This document shows, one piece after another, positions 34,695 to 46,789 of a DNA stretch of 64,000 bases (its first letter is position 1; each line of letters begins with the position of its first letter). The notes under the pieces were generated by a model. The model was not told the DNA's origin. It searched no databases and worked only from the letters and a program-made list of their open reading frames with translations. The translations under genes were made by a program, and so were the position numbers. Source of the DNA: Epiperipatus broadwayi (Eukaryota > Onychophora > Udeonychophora > Euonychophora > Peripatidae); contig JAQFVV010006275.1 of the NCBI GenBank assembly GCA_028023455.1, positions 1,621,279 through 1,685,278 of the forward strand, in the 5' to 3' direction.

Positions 34695-34830
34695 TCAGAA
34701 GCATATGGTCAAAGACATATAAAAAAGATATATGACCACCAAGATACACATTTCACGCTGAACCAGCACTCATCAGTTAACCCAGATCACAATCTCTTAA
34801 TATCATTGTTCAGTATATGTAGATAGCAAA
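34695..34830 (-). mobile_element. hammerhead-bearing element, dispersed copy
   Basis: Minus-strand member of the same family as 8.2 and 22.3 kb. From the ribozyme it continues into TATATCTTTTTTATATGTC and TTTGACCATATGCTTC, shared with the 38.8 kb copy, which has CGTGTCTTTGGTCATATGTTC. No tRNA-like part is recognisable on this copy, so it may be truncated after the ribozyme. Confidence 0.55.
34732..34790 (-). ncRNA. type I hammerhead ribozyme, complete core with C17
   Basis: Minus strand. Stem I is GTGATC (34785-34790) with GGTCAT (34732-34737), two G-U pairs, and TTAA (34777-34780) with TTGG (34739-34742). The core CTGATGA is exact (34770-34776). Stem II is GTGCT (34765-34769) / AGCGT (34755-34759), loop GGTTC. 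GAAA is exact (34751-34754). Stem III is AU/AU around GUGU, followed by C at position 17 (34743), so the triplet is AUC with the cut before UUGG. Of the copies here this best satisfies the known core rules, although stem I has several wobbles. Confidence 0.7.
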
Positions 34831-34950
34831 CTACTACAGTTTAGTTCATAATTGTTAAACTTGCTGCCCTCACAACTATGACACAAATCATTTAGTAGAA
34901 GTATATTAAAAATTTTTGTTAGTTATTTTATTAGAGTAGGGGTTATCCAA

Positions 34951-35631
34951 TAATGAATAATATTTCTGTAGTGTAATTTTCATTACACCACTCTCATGTA
35001 AGGTAAAAAAAAGTCTTAATTTCTAAATTTAAAATATTTCTTTGAGTATTGTATTTTTACCAATTCAAATGACAATCTCTACATAATATTCTTCATGTTT
35101 TAGAGGCAACACACACAAAAAATTGATTTAGTAGGTAATGAGCAAAAACTTCACATGCTTTACTAGCTAGTTTGTGTGAGAAAAATTTAGCTAGAAAGTA
35201 TGCATTAGTTTGAATATCTTGGTAACTTTTTAGACAGAAAGTAAGAATTTTGGTGTTGAGTGAAAACCCAGACTTCAGTATGACTGTGTATTTAATAAGT
35301 TAAAAGATAGGGTACTTCATTATAGTGATATAATTATATTAATTATATAACATAAAGGTAATTGATAAATTTAATTTTAAGAATGCTTTTCATTTTAAAA
35401 TTGGCATACGTCAACTTGCTAGATGTGATGATATTGAATCTATTTAAAATATTATTACAAATTCTGGATTTAGGAAGTGAAGTAATTTAATAGAAAAAAC
35501 AGATTTCTCTTTCCCCATAAAATTTTGTGATGGACAATTCTATCTTCAAAAAGTAAGTGGCCAAAAACCAGTCTCTAACATGTGTTAGAGTAGTATAGTG
35601 AAAATTACACTATAGAAATATTATTCATTAA
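34951..35631. mobile_element. element M7 with ~48-bp inverted ends
   Basis: The left end (34951-34998) contains GAATAATATTTCTGTAGTGT. The right end (35579-35631) contains ACTATAGAAATATTATTC. The ends form an inverted pair enclosing about 580 bases without coding motifs. A direct copy of the right end plus flank is at 38896-38975 (CTGTAGTAAAAATTACACTA, TTTAATGAATGACTAA). Confidence 0.5.
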
Positions 35632-35780
35632 TCTCACGTCTAATGAATGACTAAAAATAATTATAAATATGCTTTCATCAAGTGATTTGCACAAAATTTA
35701 TGAGGGCAGCATGTTTGACACTTATCAATCAAACTGTGTGTGTGCTAGCTTGTGGAAGATTCCTATGCATACGCATGGTG

Positions 35781-35877
35781 AAGCGCCACCTAGCGGTTGG
35801 AAGAAGCATTTCTGCTTTCTGGGCCCTTACCCTGTATGTTCTGTGTGCTAACACAGAAAGAGCGCCTCTAGCGGCCA
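35781..35877. promoter_or_regulatory. two CTCF-like GCGCC...AGCGG motifs
   Basis: AAGCGCCACCTAGCGGTTGG (35781-35800) resembles the reverse form of the CTCF core (AGCGCCCCCTGGTGGCCA), with the same spacing and C for T before GG. AGCGCCTCTAGCGGCCA (35861-35877) is similar but one base shorter. Both lie in a GC-richer patch in AT-rich DNA. CTCF is conserved in many bilaterians. They may instead be conserved parts of an unrecognised repeat. Confidence 0.3.
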
Positions 35878-35879
35878 TC

Positions 35880-36839
35880 GTGTGCATCGGGTAAAACTAC
35901 CATAGTAATATGCTATCTATTTATATATTGTAACAGTACGAAAAATATCGGGGGTACACTTAAGATGATGGCACTCATCAACCCCAAGTCAATGACTCAA
36001 AATTTAAAATATTAAATATAAATTAATATAAAATAATGTAAATAAATAATGAGCATGAGATCATTCCGTGAGATCACTCTGAGAGATCAGCACAGCTAAC
36101 TATAAGTATGTTAACTATATGTATAATTATAAGTTCACCAGCAATATAAATAAGTATTATCATTATGAATGATTAACAGTAAAATAAATCAATAGTCAAT
36201 CTGATGACTGGATTTTAAATGGGTCTACTATAGACCAGGCAAATTATTTAGCCCTTGCCAGCTTGGAGCAGATTATTTAAACATTAATTTGGATGCACAA
36301 ACTTAAGTGCCAATTCATCAGAATATATAACAATAAAAACAATATATATAACAATAATTCTGGGTATTAAAACATGCTGATCATCATCAATGCTCTGGAA
36401 AATTAGTTACCATTAATGTACTGGCCAAATATAAACCTAATTTCTAAATGAATACTAAACTAAATAAAATATAGTGCATGGACTTTAAAGGATATCCCCT
36501 TTGCAAGAATCCAGGATCATCATCATAAACTGAATGCTCATAAGCACTAAATGTAATCCCTTTTATATAACAGACAATTTTTCATGAATTTAGCTCATAG
36601 AACACAAGCTCTATAACTGTTATTGTGAACAAGAGATATAATACAACATATAGTAATTTATATTTTTGGATTGAATCAGGCACTGGAATAATTTTAGTAA
36701 TAAAGAAATAAAATTAAGTCTACAGAATATGGCTATCATATATAAATTAAGTCTCATTTTGGTTAATATACCAAAAATATGCTATCACATTGTGATTTAT
36801 ATATATGTTCCCATAGGTTTACATAAAACAGGTATAATA
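35880..36839. other. AT-rich spacer, nothing recognised
   Basis: No coding motif or RNA gene. A small GAGATCA-rich stretch lies at 36056-36090 (GAGATCATTCCGTGAGATCA). Confidence 0.3.
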
Positions 36840-37300
36840 GTTTCTGAACATATTTGAAGTGTTATAGAATAATACAAATTATTAATTTTAATATATGTGT
36901 CTACCTGACATGCATTGATATGAACACACACATGTGCAGTACAATTTATGAACTAACCTGAATTGTCATAATATAATTAAAAGATGATTAATTTTTACGT
37001 ATATGAGTCTACCTGATACACATTGATATATGTATACAGAAGTGCAGTATAACTTATGAACTTATCTGAACTGTCATAAAATAAAATCATTAATTTTTAC
37101 ATATATACATCTACCTGATATGCATTGATATACACACACACAGCTATGCAGTACAATTTATGAACATATCTAATTGTCATAATAAAATTTTAAAAATGAC
37201 TATTACATTTTGATACTTCACAATGGATTTACATAAACACATACATATCAGCACACAGACATGTGGTATAGCAATTTATTAACATATTTGAATTATAAAC
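36840..37300. repeat. ~105-bp tandem repeat (minisatellite)
   Basis: CTACCTGA...GCATTGATAT begins units at 36901, 37009 and 37111 (periods 108 and 102). Each is followed by an (AC)n-like tract, GCAGTACAATTTATGAAC and TGTCATAATA. More diverged units flank it on both sides (about 36785 and 37200-37300). Non-coding. Confidence 0.65.
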
Positions 37301-37500
37301 CTATAAATGAAATTATTTTTTTTATATATAATTACTGACTAATTTGCATATATGTGTGTGTGCATGGAAATGTATGTGGACATTGACATTTCATATATTT
37401 TAATTTGTCAAAATAATAAAATTATTAAAAATATACTTTTTTACAATTCCATGTTGAAATATACATAACACCCACATATCCATGTATATATATATAAATA

Positions 37501-38290
37501 ATATGAATCGGTTATTAAATTCTTTAATGGCCCTTCATAAAAGTTTTTTCCTTTTTTTTTTTTTGAAAAAAAAATCACATCTTTCACTGGTTACTTAAAA
37601 AAAAATACTCCGGCAAATTTCTTTGTTTTCCATTTTAGAAATACTTTTGGAGTTCATGACTCAATTCTTTACTTTTAGATTTTTAATTAGAGTAAAAATT
37701 ATTTACTTGTAATTTTAAATTATAGATTTCAAATGTCATTTTTTTCAATAAATGATTTAAAATAATATCGTTCTGTCTATTTATATCACTACTCAGCAGC
37801 TGTGCTTCATATATATATATATACATTTATTTGTGCTTCTCTGAATACAGATAAATCAGTATATGTATAAACTAATTCTTTAGCCAGCTGGGGGATTTTC
37901 TTGATCTGGTCTTGGTGAAACTGGCTTATATTCATCATCAGGAAAGATATAATTCAGAATCAATCAGCTCCATTTAGTCTAGGATTGGATATACTTCAGG
38001 CAAGTTAGATGTTCTTGTTCACATGAAACATTGGAAATTGACTCTTCTTCCATGTGAATTCAAACTTCATCATAGTGAAATATGGAACAGTTGTTGGACT
38101 TGCCTTCCTTGCCTTCAGTTACATTTTCATGGTAGTTTCTCCCATAATCTGTTCAACTCTTGGAACTCTCTAGAACTATCCAGAGCCGCTTAAGAACTAA
38201 CCATTTTATGAGGGAAGACATCAAGGTTAAATGTTTTTTTCTTATCCTGATTGGAAAAAGTTAATGACCCCTTTCAATTTAGTTTAATAT
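37501..38290. other. spacer; mildly GC-richer block at 37880-38220
   Basis: A block of more balanced composition lies at 37880-38220 but has stops in all frames. Neither strand gives a family motif I recognise. It could be an old exon or transposon coding piece. Confidence 0.3.
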
Positions 38291-38303
38291 TTTGAAAACA
38301 ACT

Positions 38304-38440
38304 CAGTGGAATTCTATTATCAAAATATGTTATACAAGCATTATTTAAAAAAAAGATTTCTAAATTAGTTAGTGGAATTCTATCAAAATGTTATACAAAC
38401 ATTACTTTAAAAAAAGATTTCTAAAATAGATAATGGAATT
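38304..38440. repeat. ~65-bp tandem repeat, two and a half copies
   Basis: AGTGGAATTCTATTATCAAA at 38304 recurs at 38371 and as ATGGAATTTTA at about 38433. Each unit carries GTTATACAA-CATTA and AAAAAAGATTTCTAAA. Units are about 90% alike. Confidence 0.7.
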
Positions 38441-38739
38441 TTACAATTACCATTGTGTAAAAACATGCTTGTTTTAATTTCAAAATCAGAATTAATAAAA
38501 TATTAATTAGAGCTTTGTTTAAATGTTTAATTTATAATATTAATTCAAAATTATTTATTTTTTACTGTTATTCCAGTGTACTGTAGAAATATCTATAAAA
38601 AATTTGTATCTATTTCTACTTTTCCTTTCAACTATATATATATATATATAGGTGCACACACCATTTATGTTGGTGTATGGCTATGAAAACCCATAACAGA
38701 TTCAATATATATATATACTGAAAAATGATAAAGCTATGT

Positions 38740-38850
38740 GTAAGTGATTGTAGTCTGGGTCAACTAATGAATGCTGATTCAGTGTGAAATGTGCATTCTG
38801 GGATCATAGATCTTTTTCTCGTGTCTTTGGTCATATGTTCATTATTACAT
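38740..38850 (+). mobile_element. hammerhead-bearing element, mutated core
   Basis: The 5' part GTAGTCTGGGTCAA precedes CTAATGA (38764-38770; CTGATGA with G5 to A). Then come ATGCTGATTCAGTGT and an exact GAAA (38786-38789), followed by TGTGCATTCTGGGATCATAG. G5 is essential, so this ribozyme should be inactive. The downstream CGTGTCTTTGGTCATATGTTC matches the 34.7 kb copy. Confidence 0.55.
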
Positions 38851-39082
38851 TCCTCCACAAGGTATTAAAAATGTATAGAAAACAGTCCCTATCTTCCATG
38901 AAAATGCTGTAGTAAAAATTACACTACAAAAATCTATTCATTATTGGATAGTCTCTAGTTTAATGAATGACTAATAAAAATTATTATTAAGGACTATGCT
39001 TCCAAAAGAGCAATATTATATATTATTTTTGAAAATTTAATACACTTTTTTTATTTTATATTTTTATTAAATAAGAAATTAT

Positions 39083-39609
39083 TGTTATGTTGAAGAAAAA
39101 AATATAAAAGAAAAAAAAATCAGTTTAAATTGTAATCAGTAAATTAACTAAGAAAAAAAGAGAATCCCCTCTCCACAGAGAAAGAATAATTATAACACTA
39201 AGTAAAGTAAAATGTACAATAGTTACTCCAGAAGTAAAGAAACACATTAATTGAATATAGGGCATAATAAGGAGAGAATATTTCAGTGCACACTTCAACT
39301 CAGAAGGCTGTCTAATGCAATAAAAGAGAATTTTCTAATGTGAGTACATCTAGCCCCAAAAGTGAATCTATATATCTAAGGACTTTTTGCAAGTCATATT
39401 TGATGGTATCATTATTTTACGTACTTTAGGCTATATCCTATGGAACTTATTGTATTATATAAGAATGTATTTTATGCTATTTTTTGTAATATGTTTGCTA
39501 ATAATTAAATTAGAAAATATTGTTTTAATATGAATTGTTTACTTAAAGTTAATTATCGAGAATCACAATTTCTGAACAGGAAAGGTGACTAATACATTGA
39601 GGTGTCACA
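39083..39609 (+). repeat. 5' LTR of the gypsy-type element
   Basis: Proposed limits TG at 39083 and CA at 39608-39609, by comparison with the other two copies. Landmarks include CAGTGCACACTTCAACTC, ATATCTAAGGACTTTTTGCA, TTTGCTAATAATTAAATTAG and AATTATCGAGAATCAC. No convincing primer-binding site is visible directly downstream, consistent with decay. Confidence 0.6.
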
Positions 39610-40379
39610 AAAAAACCTATGGCAGATGATTAAAATTTTAGGAAGGAGAATTTATAGCAAAATAAAAATTGCCATAGATCGATCAAAACTGACACAGTCA
39701 ATTAAAATTTGTTGAAGAGAAGTATTTTAATAAAAGAGAAAGGAAGTAGACATTTTAAGCATTCAAAATTCTAAAAATGATAGGACAGGCAAACATAGAC
39801 AGTTTTAACATGAATAATTATAGCCAAATGGCCTAATTCATTTTGGACATTAAAATTAACTTTATAAATTAATAAATGTTTTTTTAACAAATTAATTTTT
39901 AACAATTAATCATTGAAAATACAATTAATTCACCTGATTCAATCAATCAATACTTAAAACAACATATGGAGATATTGAAACACTTTACACACTTGTCTCA
40001 CAAATATTCCAACTGATTATTTTTCAGTGATATTTCAAACAAAATATATATTTCTATTTATTAACTTATAATCACATCACTTACACTAGAGTTAGTCCAA
40101 GGTATGCACCTTGAACAAAAACAACAAAATTAAATATATATATATATTGGCATGTATCTTCAGTAATATACTGTCTAGTCTATTTTTTGTACAGTTTATG
40201 TCTGTACAAAATATAATAAAACAATAAATTATATTAAATCATAAATTATAATAATCACAATAAAACTTTTATTTATTATCAGGAATAGGGCTAGAAAAAT
40301 GCATTAAAATGTTACATGAAAATTCTAAGAATTATTATTATTTAATTTTCATATTTTAGTAAAGTATGAATAAAGCACT

Positions 40380-40586
40380 GCTTGAAGCATCACATGATCA
40401 TCATTTCATTTACTTGCTCAACCTGGTAAAAACTCCATATAGTAGTGCCATTCAGTGCAAGTCAGAGTAATCAATGGATGCATCCACTGATTACTCTGGT
40501 TTGCACTGAGTGGCACTACTGTATGGAGAGTGAATCCATTGATTATTCTGGCTTGTACTAAGTGACACTACTGTATGGAGAGTTTT
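40380..40586. mobile_element. M1 foldback copy with an extra right end
   Basis: The left arm (TAGTAGTGCCATTCAGTGCA, 40440-40459) pairs with TTTGCACTGAGTGGCACTAC (40500-40519). A second right end follows directly (GCTTGTACTAAGTGACACTA, 40550-40569), so the terminus is duplicated. Ends carry CACATGATCATCATTTCATT and ACTGTATGGAGAGTTTTGCC. It sits inside the gypsy-type element, so it is the younger insertion. Confidence 0.65.
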
Positions 40587-40860
40587 GCCTAATTTACCTA
40601 CATGGTAGCACCGAACCAGGTATGCCACATATATTAGCACTATCTTATCATCTTAAGACAAATGGATTAAGTGAAAAGTTTATCCAGCAATTAAAAATGA
40701 TAGTTAATAAAGCTAATAATACTGATATAGACATGAAACTTTATATATCTCACTGTTTTACCAATATTCAATATCCCCATTCTTTACTGGAAAGATCCCA
40801 GCAGAATTATTAATGGGAAGAAGAATTAGAACTAAACTGATTCTTATTACAAATATAAAA
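40587..40860 (+). pseudogene. gypsy-type integrase fragment
   Basis: The frame 40562-40813, whose first ~8 codons come from the M1 element, contains HILALSYHLKTNGLSEKF. The Y-H-x2-T-N-G-L-x-E pattern is the last part of the integrase catalytic core, with the third acidic residue (Glu) present. A one-base frame change near 40800 leads into PAELLMGRRIRTKL, also family-typical. The zinc-binding domain and the first two catalytic aspartates are absent. Downstream basic sequence to about 41080 may be the polyprotein tail. Non-functional. Confidence 0.7.
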
Positions 40861-41232
40861 AAACCAAAGCAATAGTAGTATACATGAATCCAAATATAAA
40901 ATAATGATAAGGTTTAGGTTCAACTCAGTTTTAGAAAAAGTTATGGGAAAAATAGAAGCTGTGATTTCCAATCACGGACAGAAAGATAGTGGTGAATATA
41001 GATGTCATAAAAGCCATATTTTAAAAAGGAAGTTCCAGAAGCAGATGACTACAAAATCTAAGAAGAAACACTGAATGAATACTGGTGAATATTCAAGAGG
41101 AAATAGAGATACTTAACTAAAAAAAACAGAGAAGCAAAAGAATAAAGAAAAAAATCCAAGATATTTAGAAGATTATGCCTGCAGTTGACTTTAATGTAAA
41201 AAAATCAATACTTCTGAAATAGAAGGAGATAT

Positions 41233-41893
41233 TATATTTGAAGAAAAAAGGTAAGAGAAAAATATCAATTTAAAATGATTTTAAAAAATAACTAAAAAGT
41301 TAATTAAAAGTTTTATTTAATTAAAGATTCTAGATCATTTAATAATATAGAGTGTTACTGGTCTTAATCTATTAAAAATAGATTTTGGACAATAATTGTA
41401 ATTAGTAAGTTCATTAAGAAAAAAGATACTCTCTCTATAGACAAAAAACAATTATAACATTAATTAAATTGAAAAATACAAGTTATTTCAGAAGTAAAAA
41501 AATAAACTAATTGAATATAGAACAGTTTAAAAAGGGAAACAGAATATTCTAGTGCACACTTCGACTCGGAAGACTGACTACTGTAATAGATAAATTTCCA
41601 ATCTGGATATATCTAACCTGAAGAGTGAATCCATAGATCTAAGGACTTTTTGCACATCATATTTGATCTTATTATTTTATGAACTATAAGGTTTTATATC
41701 CTATGTAATTTATTGTATTATATACAAATGTATTTTGTGCTAGATTTGTAAATATGTTTGCTAATATTAAAATAGAAAATATTGTCTTAATACAAATTGC
41801 CTACTTCATTTACTAAGGTTAGTTATTAAGAGTCATGATAGAAAAATTAAAATTTTTAAATGTGAAATCTGTCTTAAACTTTGAGATGAGACA
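41233..41893 (+). repeat. 3' LTR of the gypsy-type element
   Basis: Matches the 5' LTR throughout, with an extra ~115 bases (about 41275-41390) near its start. Shared blocks: CTAGTGCACACTTCGACTCG, ATCTAAGGACTTTTTGCA and TATGTTTGCTAATATTAAAAT. Mismatches and indels are frequent, pointing to an old insertion. Confidence 0.6.
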
Positions 41894-43604
41894 AAAGAAC
41901 TATATAAATTAAAATATGAAAGTACTTTTTTTTCTAGTTTTATTATATACTACCTCTCCATAATTTTTCAAGATTCATGTGTAATCATTGCACTATTTTT
42001 GACAAAATCATACTATCAAATATTCAATTTATTCTCTGCACCTAGTATATAAATATGAATGTGTTGTTGTTGTTTTTTTTGAAGTTTTATTTAGAAATGT
42101 AAAAATCTATTAAATAGACCATTCTCTGACAGTCCTGCATAGATGATATGTAGATGAGAAGGTATTTGCTGAATTATGTACATTTTTATTTAAATGATTA
42201 TCAATCTATTTAATATCAACTCACCTATGAGCATAACTGATGGTTATCAGAGTTAGTTATGAACTGCTATGGAAAGATTTAATCTAGGCGAGAACTTGAA
42301 AGGTTTTTCGAATTTTTTTATTTGTATTTAAATGAAAAAAATAACTGATAAGTGTAAGTCACTTCAAAATTACAGGCTGCTAAATTTCATCACATTTACG
42401 AATTGAAATTTTAAAAATCAAGAATTGACATTATTAATGTTTTAAAAAAGCCCATATGCTAAATAAATATACAAATGTTATTTTATTACCTATATCTTTG
42501 CATTCATGACAAATGTTCATATATCAATATTTAAAATCAATAAAATTGCTTTGAATGTGAAAAAATTTTCAAGTTTATCTTATCAAGATTTGAGCTTCAG
42601 ATTGTGAACATTAAGGAGAATCATGGTCAATATGGCTTAAAGCTTTTCAAATTATTATTTTTTATTTGCATTTAAATAAATAAAAAAGAAGACTGCTGAT
42701 TCTAAAGACAATATTATAGGCTGTTAAATCTCACCAGAATTTAGAATTAATATTTTTTCTGCATTCAATCACCACGAATACTGCAGTCATGAGGAAATCA
42801 ATGCTAACTTTTAATTGATATTTATTGGTGACAGCAAAATAAACTAAGAAATATATATCAACTAAAAATGCTAGAAGACATAAAATTTACAAGCATAGCC
42901 CTTAGACTTACTAAATAATAATATCAGTGTGGTGTACTTTAATCCCAGGTTCATGACGGGACCTTTAATGGTCAAAATCACTATAAAATTCAATCTTCCA
43001 CAGCTCTCAAATTTTATGTTCGGTGTAATTCAATCTTCCAACATCTTCATGATAAATAGTGATTTTCTTATGGTTTACTTTTTATCTCCTACAATTCCCA
43101 ATTTCCCAGGCATTAACACTATAGTCTACCTAAACTGCATTTACATATCTAAGAAAATTCTAAACTCCTGATAATGATTTAATTAATGTTTATTATTAAA
43201 TCGAGTCTCTTAAGATTTCCTTTTCTAATTCACTATATACATATTTTTTCTAACTTAAATGAATGAACAAAGAAATTAAAAAAAAAACCACACAGATGAT
43301 ATGATAGACATATATATATATTATTGAATAATAGTTTTTTCATGATTTCATTCCCCTGACTTCATTAATATTGTAATAGAAAACATGACAAATACAATTT
43401 AAAGAGCATTGTTCTGTCACAAATATGTTATGATTTTATTATTAATAAGCAGTAGAAGATATAGAAATGTTTTTCAATCCGCTATATAAATACAATATTT
43501 TCTAATTTATAAAATCTCAACACACAAATCTATTATACGTATCTTATTATTTAATGAATTGCGTACATATATACATCAATTTTATAAATAATCGATATCT
43601 GACA
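41894..43604. other. AT-rich spacer, nothing recognised
   Basis: An 80-codon plus-strand frame (42929-43171) contains no family motif. No RNA gene or clear paired repeat. Confidence 0.3.
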
Positions 43605-44339
43605 AAATATCGCAAGGTGGTGACCTCTTTTGATTTGATAAGTTTATCATATAAACACCTTGCAAATTAAAATTAGATAATTATAGAAAAAAATGTAAAA
43701 GATTTTTAATATAATAATAAAAATTATAAAGTTATAATTATTTAATTTGGATTCCAAAATGAATCAGTTCTAAAGATATTTAATTATTTGAAAGATGTTA
43801 AACCTTTGCCCAAAATATAGTTGACATGTTTTCTGCCAAGGTGACATGTTCTTTAAGTAATGGAGAAAAAAGAACATCTGCTTTATCGCTTTTTGGCCTA
43901 ATTGGCTTAGATAGATACTGTAGTATCCATTATCAGCTTAATTTCTGATATGCTCTTGATTGGAGCTAGGAAATTAAATTGATTTTTGGAATAGAGTGGA
44001 GAGTTAGAAGCTTGCTTCCCTTAAATATAGGTTGGCTGGTATTGCAGAAACACCATTTATGGCCACTACAGCATTCAATATCAGGAAGTATGGGTAAAGA
44101 GACAATGATGAGTCTACTTATGTAAAATATGACAGAGATAATTTCTAACATGCAGAATGTTAATGATGAAATATTGAATCCCATTTAAGTAAGTCAACAG
44201 ATCACTAAGGGCGATAACAATGAAGAGAAAAGCTGTAGAGGAAAGATCAATCATTTTATAAAAAACAGGAAAATATATTAACATTATTGCTGGGCAATGG
44301 GAAAATAATTTACCTTATAAGTGATGTTGAAATCTTAAT

Positions 44340-45480
44340 TAAGATAGGATTTGGTATCTTGTTCAGATAGGAGTAGACAAAGAAGAGAAATTGAGAGTTA
44401 AGGTCTTGAAATGTAAGATAATTGAGAAATGCTGGAAAAATTGAAAAGGGGAGTAAATAATATTGATGTTATGGGATTAAGTGAAATGAGGTAATTTGGA
44501 ATAGTATGGTATAGATATGTGGATAATAGATTTATTATGATAAGAAGAGCTGTAAGTTCTAAGAATTTGGTATTCATACAAGCTTATATTCCAATTACTC
44601 ATCATGATAATGTAGAAATCAATAAACACTCTGAAAAGATGGGGGGGAAAATGATACAAAGAAAGATAAAAGTGCATGCATATTGTTGTTGGATGATTGG
44701 AATGTTGTGAGAGAGATAATGAGGAAAAAAAATGTTAAAGAATTATGTTATTGGGAAAAGGAATGTAAAAAGTAGTTTGTGTAATTTTGTAAAAAAAATA
44801 TTTTGTATTACATTTAAAAATCCTCGAAGAAAATTTAATTACATATATGGTAAATTCCAGTTGATAGAGAAATATATCTGATAGACTATATATTGATACA
44901 GAATAGACATAAGAATGATATTAAAAGTTCACATATGTTGCCTTACGCTAATATAAACTCTGTTCATAAGATAGTTATGATTAAAGTTGAATTTTTAAAA
45001 AGGAATGAAAACAGGGAAAAGGTAATAACATAGGATTCAAATAATCTGAGAAAAAGGAACATTTACTTTCATATGTTAAAAATAATAAAGAGGATGAATA
45101 AAGTAGAGGAATATATGAATAATTTTGATAAACATTGGTGTAGGATTAAAGAGAGAATATTAAAAATAGAAAAAATATGATAGGATCTATTTGATTAAGG
45201 CAAGCTGAATCGCAGTGGGTAAAGGAAGAAAGGTTGTAAAAGATAGAAGTACAGAGAGGTTGGTAGAATGTCAATAGTAAGGAAGGTCAAATAGCATATA
45301 GAAAAATTAACAATTAACTAAGAAGAGAAACATGTATCACAAAAAAAAATGGTTGGTATAAGAATATAGGGAGATAGAAGTGCTTCAACTGACAAAAAGA
45401 TATCTGATATTTAATACAATTAGAAATATCATTTGGGGAAAAATAAATAGTTAATGAGTGAAATAGCTGCTAAGAATGAA
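44340..45480 (+). pseudogene. LINE C endonuclease domain, decayed
   Basis: Pieces in order on the plus strand: NIDVMGLSEMR (about 44460-44495), FIQAYIPITHHDNVEI (in the open frame 44519-44710), DDWN, then DYILIQNRHKND, HMLPYANIN and IVMIKVEFLK (44880-45000). These match the endonuclease of RTE-like elements often annotated as craniofacial development protein 2-like, whose usual words are IDY-LV--R and PGAD--SDH. Frames are broken, and the reverse transcriptase does not follow here. Confidence 0.65.
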
Positions 45481-45844
45481 AAAAGATTACCTAACAGGGA
45501 TAATATATGAGAGAATATCTTTAACGTTTAGAAAAGAAGTAGATGCAATTAAATATGAATTTGAAAGTAAAAGAAAATGTTGAAGTAGATGGATAAGGTA
45601 GTGTAATAATCTACATGGTGACAGTGTTAACTATCATTAATCATTACTTCAGCATTTTGTACACAAATTTGTTAAAGCTGACAGATCAAATACATAGGTC
45701 ACATTTGTGATCCAGATGACAATATTTATATTATACAATTATTGAAGCTGCTAATGAAAATCACATCAGGTATTGGAGCTATTCCCTGATCATTACCCAG
45801 TTATGCAATTGCCAAAGGTCAAATATCTCCTCTCTTATCTAAAA

Positions 45845-46400
45845 ATATTTTATTGTTATGACATCTGTTTTTATTAATAATTTTACTATATGAGACTTGA
45901 TCTAAATTAGACTTTGCCTGGGAATCACTCTCTACTCGGAAAAAATGCTTCCAGACATACTACTTCCACTGACAATATGATCTTCAGTTTTTATTAATTC
46001 TCATATCTAAGTCACTTTTCTTTTGACCACATTGAATGTTTCTTATGTGTATTTGAAATGAGACCAAACAGCACTGACAATTATGGTTTTAATAAAAAAT
46101 AAATATTTTATTTACATTGAATATACTAATATAAGATGAAAAGCATTTTATTGTTACAACCTTTTTTTCTATAGATAAATTTTATTACATGGAGTTTCAA
46201 CTAAACTAGACTTCAGGTAAAGTCTAGAATGCTTCCAAACATACCATCTTCTTTCTCCTGTTGAAATGCAATCACCAGTTTCCATTTTTCTAGAACCTAT
46301 TGAATTACTCATATATATTTGGAATGAGATCAAACTGCACTGAAAATTATATATATAATAAAAATAATAAACTTATAAACTATAGATTTTATTGCAAATA
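45845..46400 (+). repeat. ~300-bp tandem repeat inside the segmental duplication
   Basis: TTTTATTGTTATGACATCTG (45849) and TTTTATTGTTACAACCTTTT (46149) start two units that share AATGCTTCCA-ACATAC, TATTTGGAATGAGA-CAAAC and a TTTATTAC... block. Copy 2 of the duplication has the same array (61690-62090), so the array predates the duplication. Confidence 0.55.
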
Positions 46401-46789
46401 CATCTGGTTTATTAATTTCAGAAATCACAGAAGAGATTCAATTTTTTAATTAATTTCTGATCTCTTTGTTTATTTTCAATCCACATACATGGCATAAATG
46501 CATAAAATAAAATACATTTCAAATAATAATTGTTGATGAAGCTATAAACCTACAGTTACATTACTACTACCATTATAATACAAACAATTAACTAAATACG
46601 CAAATAATAAATAAAATAAAAATATTATAATTAGGTAAGTCCTTATGTTTTCAGATCAAAGAAAATTTTTGTGGTTTTGTTCATAATATTGTATTGGGGT
46701 CAATAATCAAAGATCATAGAGTTTGGTAGCTTACTATCCAATGTCCATGACTAAGAATAAGTTGAATTATTCTATGTTTCATTTTTTGT

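Larger units (their letters stand above)
39083..41893 (+). mobile_element. Ty3/gypsy-type LTR retrotransposon, internally deleted
   Basis: Two LTRs in direct orientation (39083-39609 and about 41233-41893) enclose only ~1.6 kb, far short of the 4-6 kb of coding sequence usual for the group. Only the end of the integrase can be recognised; gag, protease and reverse transcriptase are gone. An M1 foldback element (40380-40586) has inserted just upstream of the integrase piece. LTR divergence is considerable, so the insertion is old. A solo LTR fragment is at 1700-1955. Confidence 0.75.

Noticed and set aside
35669-35894. Cysteine-rich 60-70 codon overlapping frames
   Set aside because: Two overlapping frames in one GC-richer patch, neither with a recognisable domain. 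The composition explains the open reading.
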